A stretch of 64,000 bases of DNA from Prinsepia uniflora (GCA_032719365.1 CM064863.1:19291137-19355136), one strand, 5' to 3'; positions 48,199-60,599 are shown, numbered from the stretch's first letter. Translations and numbers: made by a program. The notes: generated by a model not told the origin, from the sequence alone.

Positions 48199-51052
48199 GC
48201 ATCAACATCCTTGTTCGTCAAAGCCATAATGCCCCCACAACCTATCAAAACTTACGCCATGTGAAACACCAAAGGCTTCCACTAGTGGAACACTCAAAGA
48301 CTTCACCTTTGAAGGACTTGAAGCACATCTCCAAATGGAAAAGTACAACCTTCACCTTAAAGAGCTAAGTCACCACCTCAAGAAACTCGACTGCTAAGTT
48401 CAGTGCGGTTAACCAAAGGATGTATAGCTCATACCCAAGGATGTATAGCTCATACCCAACAAATGGACTTATTGGACTTGGAAAAGCTACTAAATATCGC
48501 TTCCCAAACCCCACCAAGGGGTACAACAACCGGGTCATATCATGACAAATCTTGGGTAAATGTCTCAGTGCGTGCGACTACAAATTCCAGCACACAACTT
48601 CGAGATTCATTGGAACGTACCAAGCTCAAATTTCAATTCTTTGAAGAGAGCTTGATGGCGCTAAAAAGGTACGAAGTTAGATTTCCAATGCCATCAACGA
48701 CACTCAATTCGGAGTTAAAACGAAGTCAGAAGACCAAAATTATTACATAAAGATCAAATCTGCCGAAAATCAACATGCACTCAAAAAAATGGAAGGCTTC
48801 TAATAATGAAAATTAAAGAAGTTGGCAATTCACAAGTTGAATGGTCAAACATATATTCAATGCTAAGATCAAGATACGAGCCAAGAAGAATCATGGAGCT
48901 CGTCATCAAGACCGGAACGACCTCATAGTCTCTCCGTCAACTTGTGAGTAAGCCTTGGAGACCTTTGATCATCCCATCATGGACTTCCAATGATGCATCG
49001 CCCATGGCCTTCTTCAAGTAATGAGGACAACCTCCTCAGCATCGCTTACTTGGCATAGTTGGCTTCACAAAATCAACTTCACTACTTCTTGACTCTGCGA
49101 CGGCTACAAAGCAGCTCAACTTTCAACTCCAAGATAAAACGATGGTTTGGTGCCATGTGTCTTCACACCACTTGGCTTCAGCGTCTAGATGATGGCATCT
49201 CCAAGCTCTCTTCCTTCAATAAGGTAATGATGTACAACTTCTCGAGCTTTGCAGTGGGCATGATCGATCCTCCATGCTCCTCCTTGTTACCACCCCATTT
49301 GAGCTCAACAAGGCCTTGAAGATCAAGTCTCTGGAAGGCCATCTGTCATTCAAAGTAACTCCTTGGAAGGCTTCAGTTACTTCATGACACCACATGCACT
49401 TCGCCTCACGTCATGGGAAGCCTTGCTTTGAGGATGGAGCACGCCTCGCCTTGTGACACGCCTTACTTGAAGTAATGGAACTTCGCGCCTCCCCCATTAA
49501 AGGTCTCAATGTTGGCTCCACCTGCACTTGAAGATGACGAGTCCGTCCATACGCTGAGCTCTTCTACCCACCAAGCACCAGGAGCATAGTCTTTGGAAAG
49601 AGAGCCTCGTGCCATCTAGCGCATTACCTCCTGCTCTAACCTTGCATTTCCTTGAGTTGTGGCATGCCAGGCCTTGGATGTAGAATACTTCGTTGTGCAC
49701 TTAGTCGCACCATGTCTTGCCCCCGCAGTTGTAACGCCCCTCACCTTGCATTTTGTTGTGCCTCGCACTTGCATTCTGTTGCACCTTGCCTTGCATTTTA
49801 ATGTGCCTTACCTTGCCTCACAGCTGCAGTACACCCCGCCTTGGGTTGAGACATGCCTCACTTCAAGTCATGGGTTGCCTCACCTCTTGCTGATAAAAGC
49901 CTCGACAGGCCATGGTGAGCTTAGCTTCTCATGCACTGAGCTTTTCTATCCACCAAGTGTCACTTGTATGGTCATCGAAAATAATGCCTCACGCGATTTG
50001 ATGCACCATTTCACGCTCCGACCATGCCTTGCCTTGATGTGCCTTTCCTTGCACCATAGCATGACCCTCACTGCAGTGTAGCGCGTCTCGCCCTGAAGCT
50101 GGAACGCGCATCGCCTTGTGACTCGCCTCACTTCAAGTCATGGAACTTCACGCCTCCCCCGTTGAAGGCCTTGATGTTGGCTCCACCCGCACTTGAAGAT
50201 GACGTGTCTGTCAATGCGCCAAGCTCTTCTATCACAAAACATCACGAGCATGTCAATTGGTGGAGCATCTTGACGTCAAGTCCATCATCTCTTGAAGTTG
50301 GATGCTACAAAAAGTTCCGGATATGCCACCAGATGGTCTTACGACATGTTGCCCTACAAAATGATTTCCTTAAGACTTCTCCAAAAGTATGTCGTCACGC
50401 ATCTTGAAATGATCGTATCGAAGAGTAGAGCGCACCGCCGCTTGAATCATTGCAATCAGACATTCACATACTAATTTTGTAGCTTTTGTTTTGTTATGGC
50501 TACACATTCAAGGGAGTTCGGTGGAATAAAAATAAGGAAAAAAAACACAAAAGCGCAAGCCTGCTTTGCTGCAGACAAAAAAAAAAGGGACAAAAACGAA
50601 GAGTTGCATGAATGCCTGCATCATCAGCCACCAAGCTAATGCTTTGTGCACGTGCCTCCAAGACCTCTCCAACCCTGCTTCACTCCTGATGTAACTTTGG
50701 TGGATCAAAACATACAGTCTACCACACTTTTTTTTTTATCTTCAATCAAAAAAAGAGTTCCTGCAAAGAACAAACAGACAAAAAAAGGGAAGCAAAATTA
50801 ATATGTTCATATTTAATTCGAAGGTACCAGCCCAAGCTCCTCCACCGCAGCACCTCAATGTTATTAGCCCCTCTTTACCAGTAGTATTAGGGTTTAATTT
50901 TCTTTATTACCACAGCTATGTTCAAGGTCAAGTAAAATGCAACTGTTCGAAGCTAAACGGAGTCCTACCCTAGTAAAAAATGGTTTATCACGACCACAAT
51001 AAAAATTACATCACTTAGGATTCCTTGAATTCCTAAGCGATGTTGGGGCATT
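48199..51052 (+). mobile_element. Tat-like element 3' non-coding tail
   Basis: No pol motif in any frame. A direct repeat of about 110 bp occurs at roughly 49470-49590 and 50145-50260, sharing CTCCACC(T/C)GCACTTGAAGATGACG. A weaker partial copy lies near 49917-49970, and a 20-bp doublet (GGATGTATAGCTCATACCCA) at 48418-48456. ORFs here are spurious, rich in Cys and His from CTTGCC-type words. Confidence 0.7.
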
Positions 51053-51563
51053 TGTGGAATTATAAATCATCAGAAAATCATGGGGCTGCCACGTGGCTCA
51101 TAACTCTCATAATGTCGATATTTCCCTTGGTATAGCCAACAATGGCTCTCCGCATTAATTAATATGTTTATCAATTAAATATATTAATTAATCAAATCAA
51201 TTTCAATAATAAATAATCTCTCCGCGAGTCATTTATTATTATTTATATAGTTAATAATAGTGATTCCTCTCGGTAGAATCACCTATTAAACACTATATGC
51301 TTCAACCAGTTAGACTCTCTGGTGACCCACAAGACTCCACTATAAATACAGGGGTCTCATTCACCTCTAAAGGTAATTCAAAACTGATAGTAAAACTCTG
51401 CTAGTTTATTTCTCTCGATTAAACTAACTTAGGCATCAGAGTGTTCTTGGTTGAACCCCCCCTCCCTCCCCGGGGGCTTCAACCCTAACCCCGATTATTT
51501 CTTGTTATTGTGTGTAGGGATCGCGAAGGAATTTTACAGAACCGGACGATTTCTACATCAACA
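51053..51563 (+). repeat. Tat-like element 3' LTR
   Basis: TGTGGAATTATAAATC to CTACATCAACA, with TATAAATA at 51341-51348. It is followed by the AAAGG duplication. Confidence 0.9.
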
Positions 51564-52034
51564 AAAGGTAAGAAAAATCCTAATTAAAAAGGTTTCCTAG
51601 ATAAAAAGGAAACAAATCCAAGCATGAATTGGACAATTTTCCACAAGAAAGAAGGAATTAGGTGCTGGAATTTGAACAGAAAACGGTTCGGTGGAAGCCC
51701 ATCAAAATTTGGGCTGGAATTCGGCCCAAACCGAATTCGGGTACTGTAGGTTCAGGCAGCGCGTGCTGAAACCGGTTCTTGGGCTGTTTTGTGAATTCAG
51801 TAGGTTCCTACCGAATTCTGTTGAACTTTTTGGTGGCCTCATTTCATTCGATTATAACTTCTTCAATATAACTATAATTGAGGTGATTCTTTTATCTAGA
51901 TTCTGGTAATTCCGTGCTCTATCCAATTCTGCACATTTCTCACAAAATATGTTATTTTCTTCAACTGTTTGGTATTAAAACATTAAAAGATAAGTATAAA
52001 AGATATAAAATGATGCTTAATTCAAGGCTTATCG
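51564..52034 (-). repeat. Element F LTR 3, part 2
   Basis: Resumes LTR 3 (GGTAAGAAAAATCCTAATTA, compare 34220-34240) and runs to GGCTTATCG at 52034, where CA is expected. The host LTR restarts with AGGCAATGATTACTTG. Confidence 0.8.
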
Positions 52035-52284
52035 AGGCAATGATTACTTGTGTTTGACAATTATGTTTTTGGAACTACGTTTAAAATATTTCTTTTTCGG
52101 TCCACTCACACGATTTTCTTGATTTTGAAAACCTTCAGGGTCATTGCATAAGAACTGATGCTGTTTAGGAGGATGAGGCATGAGCTTTGAGAATACAAGT
52201 ATCTATTGTCTAACAAGGTTTCTAGGACCATTTTGGTATTTTGGTACACTTGTCAAACAGGAGCAGGGCCCAGGTATGGTTTAC
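52035..52284 (+). repeat. Element C 3' LTR, piece 4
   Basis: Matches 6600-6850 of the 5' LTR remnant (TTTTTGGAACTA, AAAATATTTCTTTTT, CAGGGCCC). It ends in TTTAC (52280-52284), the left target duplication of the next solo LTR. Confidence 0.85.
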
Positions 52285-52712
52285 TATAATGACCCGGACC
52301 TTTAATAAGGATAAAATCGGAGAGTTGGATCAAATGGACCATTTTGCCCATGGAAGTCAAAGGGTTGACTTTGACTAAGGTCTAAATGTTGACTTTTTGG
52401 TCGGGACTATTTTTTGGTAATTCCAAAAATGCCTTTATGAAGGTATCGGCAACATACAGTACGTCAAATTTAGAGATCGTGTGAGGTCGTTTTTAGGTCG
52501 TGAACCCCTAGGGGCATTTTGGCAAATTGTACATGAAGGGCAATTTGGTCATTGTGCAATGTGAACTAATTGGAATTCGATAAGTGTCCCACTCTAGATG
52601 GTTCTGGTATGCCCTCCCCTCCACCGACTTGTCCCTCTACATATAGCTATGTGAGGGTATGCTGGTGAAGGTTCAGTGGCCATGGGCCGAACACCATGGA
52701 TGGTGTTGGCCG

Positions 52713-52789
<77 letters not shown>

Positions 52790-52836
52790 AAGAGAGAGAG
52801 AGAGAAAGAGAGAGAGAGTGAGAGAGAGAGAGAGAG

Positions 52837-52891
<55 letters not shown>

Positions 52892-54985
52892 AAGGGACTG
52901 AGTGATGAGGGACCTAAAAATGATGCTAGGAGTGAGGGGAGTTGAAGAAGAAGACGAAAGGAAGAAAATATCATGAAAACCGTGTGAAAAATGATGAAAC
53001 AGTGAAGGTAGGAACTTGGACCCGCGAGGGTGTATTTTGGTTTTCTTGATTTCAAGCCCAAAACTTGGGATTTAAGGCACTGTGTGAGCCCCTGGAAGTC
53101 ATGTGATCGTTTTGCAGTGAAAACCAGAGGTTCTGGGAAGCAGGAATGAGGCAGCATAAACTTGAAACCCATGGTCGAAGTGCGTGGATTCGAACTAGGC
53201 CATCGAGGTGAGTTTCTCCCATTTTCGGTTCATAGATCTCTTTCTGGTGTTATTTAGATGAATTCTGGGCTTTGAAATGTGAGAAAAGGTGTTAAAATGA
53301 AGGTTTTCTACCCGGGTTGAACTCACGGGTCAGGATGACCCGGTTTGTAAGCAACTGAGTCTGGCGCAAGGTAGGAGACGATGAACAGTGGTTAGATGTG
53401 TGGCTCTCATTCGCAGCCACTATAGGTGGCGCGTGGAGGTGATATTTGAAGTGGTTTCAATATGGTTTTTAATGTATTCGATGTTACGAATCTAAACGTA
53501 CAATGTTCGGGGTGATCAGACATCATATTGGGACAATTTTGACTATCTGAATGTTTAGGGTCCGTTTTAATACGGTTAAAAATCCCAAAAAATTATAGGA
53601 TTAATATGGGAATCAATTGGGATGATTAGTAACCCTTAGAAGTGATTTTGGAAAGAATTGAGGTTCTCGAATTTTACAAAAAACCGTGTGGTTTGGTTCG
53701 GTCGCGTGAAAGGTATGTGTGAGTGGACTTTTGTTTTCTTAAATCATATGCATGCATTTTTATATGGTTTTTATATGATTTATTATGAGAATTGTTTGAT
53801 GATTGGTTACGTATGATTTATATGGATTTCTTGGGAGTTTTATGAATATTTAAGGAAAGAGTTATTAAAATGTTTTGTAAGGAAATTGGGTTTATTAAAC
53901 CCCAGTTCCTCAATGAGTTGTGGTTTTGGGCTTGGGCCCGGAGTGTGACTTTGGTTTTAGTTTCTGGTCTTGAATTGTTGTTAATATGGACTTTTGATTT
54001 CTCTGTATATGAGATGATTGTGATGATATGTAATGATTTTGATGATGTGTGATTGATGAATTGGGATTTTATGTGATTTTCTCAAATATTTTAATGAATC
54101 GTTCTACGCAGTTTTGATTCAGTCGTGATGTTGGGGCTGAGGCTCGAGATATTGGATGATGGTTTGAATTGATGTTGATGTGGACCTTGGTATTTGAGAT
54201 CTTTGTGATGATGTATGATGATGTGAGTTGTGATGTTAAGACCATCCTCGAGATACCGATTGTGATTGATAGTCTCAGACATCAAACTGGGCTCCGTCAT
54301 TCCAGAGACTTTTCTCAGACGTCGAGTCTGACGCTCCATAATTCCTGAGACTAGGACCGTGACTCAGACGTCGAGCTGGGCTTCGTAATTTCTAAGTGAT
54401 CCACCCTCAGACGTCGAGCTGGGCTTCATAATTCCCGAGTGATATTAGCCTACCGGTAGTGCACATTTGATATGATGTTTCAACTTGCACACTTCGAGGT
54501 TAGATCAGTTGATGTGATTGGCTACTTGATGTGTTGTTAGGTTTAATGTGACTAGTTTTGTGTACTGATGTGGTTGTGTTGGCATACTGGCTTTTATGTG
54601 TGGTACTTGAAATGGTTTTGTGTTGGCAGTTTTTGGAAGCTATGATTTTCTAGTTATTGCACGCATTTTGAGATTGATGTTTTATTCGTAAATTTGATGC
54701 ATGCATGGCTTTATTAAACGAAGGGTAAATGATATTTTTTGAATAGTATGTTTTTATAAACCTTTATTTTCGCCCACTCACACATTTTTCTTGGTTTTTG
54801 AAACCCTCCAGGGTCGTTGTACGAGAATCGAGGTTGTTTGTTGGGCAGAGGCATGAGCACGCAAGTATGCAAGCATCCCTTTTCTGACAGGGTTCGAGGA
54901 TACTTTTGGTACTAGAGGTTACCTGTCATACAGGAGCAAGACCTGGATATGGGATATTTAGCATTTTCCAGGTTGGGTCCTGTCA
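52285..54985 (+). mobile_element. Solo LTR (2.7 kb) of the element C family
   Basis: Starts TATAATGACCC (TG changed to TA) and ends GGGTCCTGTCA, flanked by TTTAC at 52280-52284 and 54986-54990. It belongs to the same broad LTR family as its host but is diverged. It contains a compound microsatellite and a GACGTC-core array (about 54260-54440). Confidence 0.9.
52714..52890. repeat. Compound (GA)n(GT)n microsatellite
   Basis: About 127 bp of mostly GA with a few interruptions, then 25 GT units (52841-52890). It yields spurious Arg-Glu and Cys-Val ORFs on the plus strand and Ser-Leu/His-Thr ORFs on the minus strand. Confidence 0.97.
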
Positions 54986-55018
54986 TTTACAGCGTGTTTT
55001 TAGGGTCGGGTCCTGTCA
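54986..55018 (+). repeat. Element C 3' LTR, piece 5 (end)
   Basis: TTTAC duplication, then AGCGTGTTTTTAGGGTCGGG and TCCTGTCA, matching AACGTGTTTTCAGGGTCAAG and TATTGTCA at 6850-6876. This is the true end of the host LTR. Confidence 0.82.
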
Positions 55019-55318
55019 AGCGACACATTGAAATCATAGATTGAATAGGCTTTGTTACTAGTTTTGAATTACCTAGGGCATTTTGGTAATTATGACATTA
55101 GGGATATTTCGGTAATTTTGTAAGTAGCGATATTTTTGCTAGACTTGTAGGATTGTGACAAGTGTCCCCATCTCAAACCTTGGATGCACCAACTATGGGA
55201 TATGCGTGTGTTTTTAATGCGTTTTTTGTGTTCATTGTGGTGTTTTTAGGAAGGAAACCTTGAGAGAAACACACGGGAAAAAAGGGAATAAACAGAAACC
55301 ACAGAAGATAGAAGACCA

Positions 55319-55354
<36 letters not shown>

Positions 55355-55542
55355 GCTAGAGAAGAGGAAGAGAAAGGGAAGAACACACTTGGAAACTTGG
55401 GAAAACAATCCGAAATTCTAGCTTTGAACACTAACCTTTCGAGGAAACTTGGCTGCAAACCAAGGTTTGTAGTACCTTGATTAAGTCCCTATGGTCGAGT
55501 GGAGTTAGGTACCTAGAAGTTTTGGATGTGGGACAGACTAAG
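55019..55542 (+). repeat. Second LTR of element C family, part 1
   Basis: Begins AGCGACACATTGAAATC, which lines up with 21625 onward of the LTR, so the first 170 or so bases are missing. It contains a 32-bp GA run (55321-55352) and ends in CTAAG, the target duplication of the next insertion. Confidence 0.7.
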
Positions 55543-58403
55543 TGTAACAACCCGTACCTACGGGAAGGGTAAAAATGTAATTTGTGCGAAGTTTTGTAAA
55601 AAAGGACGATTTTGCCCTTGTGAATAGTAGACGAAAAGTTGACTTTTGGTACTATCGATTGGATGAGTGTTAGCCCTTGACCGTGACGTAGTTTAGGACG
55701 TCACGAGTCCGTAGACAGGTGGCAGGTTCGATTCGGACAATCTGAGAAAAAGTTATGAGGTACGGAAGATTGAGGGCGTTATCGTAATTTCGATGTAATG
55801 AGGAAAATGTTGACTTTTTGGTAACTTAATAATTTTCACGTAGACTGAGGACCGTTAGGTAGGTCTCGACGTCCTGAGTACAACGACAGGCGGCACGCTG
55901 TCATCGGACGTCGGACGGAAAAGTTACAGGTCTAGAACGGTCGAGGGCAAAACGGTAATTAATTATACAAGGGGTATTTTGGTCATTTCCTATCAGCAAA
56001 GCAGATGATGACAAGTGGCAAAAGGGGATTGGGATATTTTTCTGCTTGTCCATAGGATTGTGGACACGTGGGGGTGCTGGATTGTTCCACAAAGGTCTAA
56101 AGTGTGCACGGCCACACTTGGTCCATTTTGAAACCGTGCAAACCTTGTGTGCGCAGAAAACAGAGAGAAGAACTTGGGGAGACGGTGATCGATTCAAGGG
56201 GTGAGTGCGGTTTTGGTGAACTGAGAGAGTGACAGGGAGCTTACGGTGAGTTGGTGGTGGTGCTATTGGACGGAAACCGTGCACGGCGGCACTGTGGCGG
56301 TGCAGCTAAGCTTCTGTGAAAACGGGGAGGCCGTGAGCTCGTGGAGGCTGTTGTGCCGTGTGGTGAGGCAAACCAAGGCTATAGGAGGTCCAAGGGGTTG
56401 CAGGGTGTCCAACAAACACCGTGGCAGGCGGCGGTGCTCACGGCGGCGACTGAATCGCAGGGTAAGTCTCTTTACTCTGTTTCCCGTGATTTTTCAAATG
56501 CAAAGTCGTGGAGTTGGGCTTAGAGTCGAGGGATTAGGAGGTCAGGGTGATGTTCAGGGAGGTCTTAGGATTGGTTTGTGATGGCTGCCGTGACGGGGGC
56601 GTACACGGCGGGGCTCAGTCGACGGCGAGTACCCAGTACTCTGTTTTTGGCCGTGACTTCAAACTTGAAGTCGTGGACTTCGGGGATGAATCGACGGATT
56701 CTGTGAGTTGGGTAGGACTAAGTAGGGTCCTAGGAAGGTGCTGGTATCGCCACCGTGAAGGGGGAAGCAGTGGACAGCCGGGAAGGAAAACAGGGGCTGC
56801 GGGCCGTCTGTTTCGCGGCCGTGAACGGCGGGTTTCCAGCCATGATTCTTCGAGGTTAGGATATGGTCAGGTTGCTTAGGATGGGACGAAGAGGTTAGGA
56901 TTGGATTGAACCGAAATGGTGGTCGGATTACAGAGAACCGTTCACGCCGGTTCAACTGTGTTGAACCGGGTGACTCGAGGAAGACGGTGGCACTGTAGCA
57001 GGCGCGTGAGGCCCACGCGCAGCCACTTTGGGCGGCGCGTGGAGGCGCGTGGTGATGATTCCGGCCAAGCTTCCAACATGGTTATGGTTCTAAATGTCCT
57101 AAGGAATCCAATGGTATAGTTTTCGGGTTAATCGGACGGTGTTACGGGATGGTTCGGGAATCCGTACGGTTTAGGGTTTAGGATTAAAATATGATTAAAT
57201 TCCCGAAAAATTGGGGAAAATAGGGAAGGTATCCGTGATATAATTGTGACCCTATTTGGTATCCATTGACAGGACGGGAGACACCAGAGACGGTTGAGGA
57301 GCGCACGGAGCGCGAGTGACTTGCTCTGAACTGTGAGTGGACTCTTTCTTACTTCCGAGCATGCCTAACTGTTTTGATTAATGTTTTATGTTTTTTTTAT
57401 ATGTGTTTATATGTGATTGAGATGTTTGCACGCTTTTCGAGACGTTTTCGAGATTTTGCACGTTTTTCGAGAAAAAGCTGGTTTTCAGATTTTGATGCTA
57501 TAATTCAGAAATTCAACCTAAAAACGTTTTCTGATGATGGTAAATGGGTTGTGGTCACTGATTTAGGAGTTTCCTATGGTTTTGTTATGAACATGGATCT
57601 TTTTCTGGATTTGGGTTCGGAATGTCGGTTCTGAACGCCGCAAGGGCTTCGAACTAGGGATTCCGAATTCGAGTTTGGTGATGGGTTTCAGAATGGGTTT
57701 ACACTGATATGGATTGGATTTGCTGGATCTGGATATGGGTTTAAAGACCCGGATATTGATTGACGGGGGACGGGCCCGGATTGAGTTTAAAGACTCGGGA
57801 GTTTAAAGACTCGGATATATATATGTGAGGCCTGGTTGAGTTTAAAGACTCGGATAGGTCCAGCAAGTTTGATCGGAAAAAGTGTTTTGATGTTTATGCT
57901 CTGGTTTCTATCTCAGTTTTATAGTGTATCTGTTTCTTATGGTGTTTATAGTGTTTCTATTTCTTATGATGTTTCATATTATGACTTTTCTAATACTTCA
58001 TTGGCATGCCTGGTTTTAAACCGGAGGGAACAAATGATTATATTTCTTTACTTTGATTTGATGGTAAACGGTTTTAAAATTTTTATTCCTTTCGGTCCAC
58101 TCACACCTTCTTTTTTTTTAAATTCCCTCCAGGTCGTGGTGATAGCGCTGGGGTGAACGTTGAGGCAGATATCGAGGCATAGAGCTTCCGACGTTCTTCC
58201 GTTGCGGACTTAGACTTGTAGGACTTTTGATGCCCATTTTGTAGAACTATGCTCTGGCTTACTGTTGTATATATTTACTCCTTCGTCTGATAGTTATGCT
58301 TATAGTTGTATTAAGGTCATGTTTTGGTACTGTAAGTGTGATTGTCAGACGGGAGCAGGGTTCATCCCGGGTATCGAGGTGATATTTGGGACGGGTCCTG
58401 ACA
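55543..58403 (+). mobile_element. Solo LTR (2.86 kb) with perfect target duplication
   Basis: Starts TGTAACAACCCGTACC and ends GGGACGGGTCCTGACA, flanked by CTAAG at 55538-55542 and 58404-58408. It is related to the solo LTR at 39693-42766, sharing the GC-rich zone with GGCGCGTGAGG and CCACGCGCAGCCA words and the TTTAAAGACTCGG array. No internal domain. Confidence 0.92.
57736..57857. repeat. Tandem array (GTTTAAAGACTCGG)n, second site
   Basis: Four to five units of the motif also seen at 42060-42215, in the same relative LTR position. Confidence 0.85.
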
Positions 58404-59615
58404 CTAAGAATGGAGGTTCGATGATTGGTCGAAAGGTCGAAGGATTGTGTCGAAGTTCATGGCAACATAGCTCCTGAAATTACGGAGGAGCGTACAGTTG
58501 GGAAATGGCCTAGGTTTTCTATATTATTATGCATGCATAGTTAAATATATAAATTTATTATTTGCATGAATTATGTTGCAATGATTTGAATATGATTTAT
58601 AAATAATTATTAGATGATTTTATGGATTTAGGGATCAACTTTTGGACTCGATTTATGATTATTTGTGAAAACTGTGTTTTGGGCTCATGCTTGGGTTTTC
58701 AATATGTTTGACTTGGTTTTGAGTCAATGAATTGTGTTGAATAAGTTCGCTTGGTTTTGTGGACTGTTACCCACGGTCAACCATCCTCTGATGTGGTCAG
58801 CACTCAGACGTCTAGAGCACTGTTCTGTTTCCTGACGTTGGAGATTTGGTTAGTTCTCGAATGTCCTGAGCACGACCCCGTATTCCTGAGACTAGTGATG
58901 TGATTGAGACTCGGACGTCTAGAGCTCGACTCTATATCCTTGAATCATACTCGGATGTCCAGAGCTCAGCTTTATATCCCCAAGTGATTTGCCTACCAAT
59001 AATGCGAATATGATACGGTGATCAATATTTGAGCATCAAGGATAGGTTGGTTAGCTGAGTTACTGGTATTGGCTAGTTGTGTTTGGTTATTGATGCTTGT
59101 GTCCATATGTGTTTCGTATTGATTTGATTTACTAATATAGGATTGGTATCGATTTTGGTTTAATTTATTGGATTGGTTGATTTTGTTTACCTTAATGATA
59201 CTTATGTCGAGGTTATTTTGTATGATTTTTTGGTCATGGTTTTTCAAGGAAATATGGGCCACAAGGTTGTTTTATTCGTATTTCGTGTTTTTGTGGTCCT
59301 ACGGTTTATGATGTGTTCTTAATTAAGATTCAATATTTTTATTTTACTATATGCATGCATGGTTTTAGAAATTGGAGGGTAAAAGGTTTATGTTTCTCGA
59401 AATGTATTTTCAAATTGTTTATTTTTGTTTACTCACACTTTCTACAAGTTTTAATGGCTCTCTAAGGTCGTTACATGGAAATCGGGGATGATCGAGGAGC
59501 GAAGGCATGTGTGGTGAATCATTACGAATGTCCCTTGTTTGACAAGTGTTGAGGGTAGTTTTGGTCCTGTGGTTTATTTTTCAGATGGGAGCAGGACTGG
59601 GCACGTTTCATGTCA
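58404..59615 (+). repeat. Second LTR of element C family, part 2
   Basis: Continues after the CTAAG duplication and ends GGGCACGTTTCATGTCA at 59615. It carries a GACGTC/GGACGT-type array at about 58800-58985. No PBS follows, so it is a solo LTR or fragment. Confidence 0.68.
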
Positions 59616-60060
59616 CATATACCACTTAGTACCACACCTACAAGGTACAGGGGGAACCAACCGTATTACATTATATACACACACGTCGGTTCACTTAACA
59701 TTTAAGCCTTACATAAGGAAAAGTCCCCCAACACACTCGATTTATCGACCACAGCTGACTGGCAACGCAAGACCATGCCTTAACATTACAACAGGTCACT
59801 AAAACGGAAAAATAAACCGAGCACACATATATTCACACTACAACCTTTTTCAAACTTCGAACATGTCATAAAAAAATTACAAGTACAATACTTACAATTT
59901 TTCACTTCCACTCTCCCATCAGCATCACAATTTTTCACATACACCAAGTTCCAACACATGATAGGTCTGTGTAACATAAGTTCCAACCAAGGAAAATGCC
60001 TAAACACTTGGAACATTTCCTAAGGCAAGAACTCAAAATAATACTGAGTTCTAAGGCTAC

Positions 60061-60420
60061 TTTATAGTAAAAAAAGGTATATGCCTATTAACTTAAATAC
60101 ATGCAGATCGAATACATAATCGGCCAGTTCAAAAAGGCATACATTTATGCAGGATAGACACGTCCTCGGTTAGCCTTAACAAGCATGCATTTATTAATTT
60201 AAATACAAACCAATGGAACACATCCCCGGTTAGTCTGTACATGCATACATTTATTTAAATATATGCCGATCAAATACATCCTCGGCCAGACTAAATAAGC
60301 ATACATTTATTAAGTTAAATAGATGCAGACTGAGCATACCCTCGATCAACCGACAAAGGCATACATTTGTTAAGTGAAATACATGTTGATCTACCATATT
60401 TACCATGTTAAACGAAGGAA
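60061..60420. repeat. Degenerate tandem repeat, about 60-70 bp unit
   Basis: Five or so imperfect units with GCATACATTTATTAA, TTAAATACATG, GATCGAATACAT and CCTCGGCCAG-like words in fixed order. It sits downstream of the element I ORF on the minus strand, as in the repeat-bearing tail of Tat elements. Confidence 0.75.
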
Positions 60421-60599
60421 AACACGACAGATAGAGTTACGCTCAGAAACATCAACACTTAGCAAAATTTAGAGATGAAAAATATGTATCCATTAATAAG
60501 GGGCAAAATCCTAACGGTCCGCCAAAGTTACAAAAAAAAAATCCTGAGCTACTCCGACATGCAGGTTGGTAGGAGAACATATAAGCAGTCTAACAACTA

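Larger units (their letters stand above)
44360..51563 (+). mobile_element. Tat-like Ty3 LTR retrotransposon, gag only (7.2 kb)
   Basis: LTRs 44360-44885 (526 bp) and 51053-51563 (511 bp) start TGTGGAA and end CATCAACA. The perfect target duplication AAAGG lies at 44355-44359 and 51564-51568. A broken gag (44967-47118) is followed not by pol but by a minisatellite and a long non-coding tail. The gag type and the tandem repeats in the tail fit the Tat/Ogre/Retand lineage, whose hypervariable 3' UTRs are known to hold tandem repeats. The PBS next to the 5' LTR (ACTAGTACTTTCATTGAGAG) does not match a tRNA I recognise. Confidence 0.87.
33312..52034 (-). mobile_element. Minus-strand LTR-int-LTR-int-LTR array (element F), tRNA-Asp primed
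   Basis: Three related LTRs start TGATAC on the plus strand: 33312-34834, 38129-39670, and 43441-52034 (split). They are separated by internal segments 34835-38128 and 39671-43440. A minus-strand PBS sits next to the third LTR and a purine tract next to the first, so the outer pair has the expected minus orientation. The middle LTR suggests tandem capture or unequal recombination. Flanks GGGTA and AGGCA (52035-52039) are a weak target duplication, two transitions apart, but the host LTR is continuous across the site. No intact gag-pol is visible. Confidence 0.75.
5870..55018 (+). mobile_element. Host LTR retrotransposon (element C), 3' LTR split by four later insertions
   Basis: Parts in order: truncated 5' LTR 5870-6876, PBS 6880, internal 6877-9814, PPT 9801-9814, and a 3' LTR in five pieces (9815-9981, 21625-23653, 33087-33311, 52035-52284, 54986-55018). 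Joined without the insertions and duplicated bases, the 3' LTR is about 2.7 kb. Its last kilobase matches the 5' LTR remnant in order, including the terminal TGTCA. The internal region has only a gag N-terminal remnant. The end of the internal region (GAGGAC, AATT, TTAAGGAGG) resembles the tail of Tekay-type chromoviral Ty3 elements; that lineage call is inference. Confidence 0.8.

Noticed and set aside
52594..53172. 192-residue minus-strand ORF rich in Ser, Leu, His and Thr, and matching plus-strand Arg-Glu ORFs
   Set aside because: Produced by the (GA)n(GT)n microsatellite; no domain.
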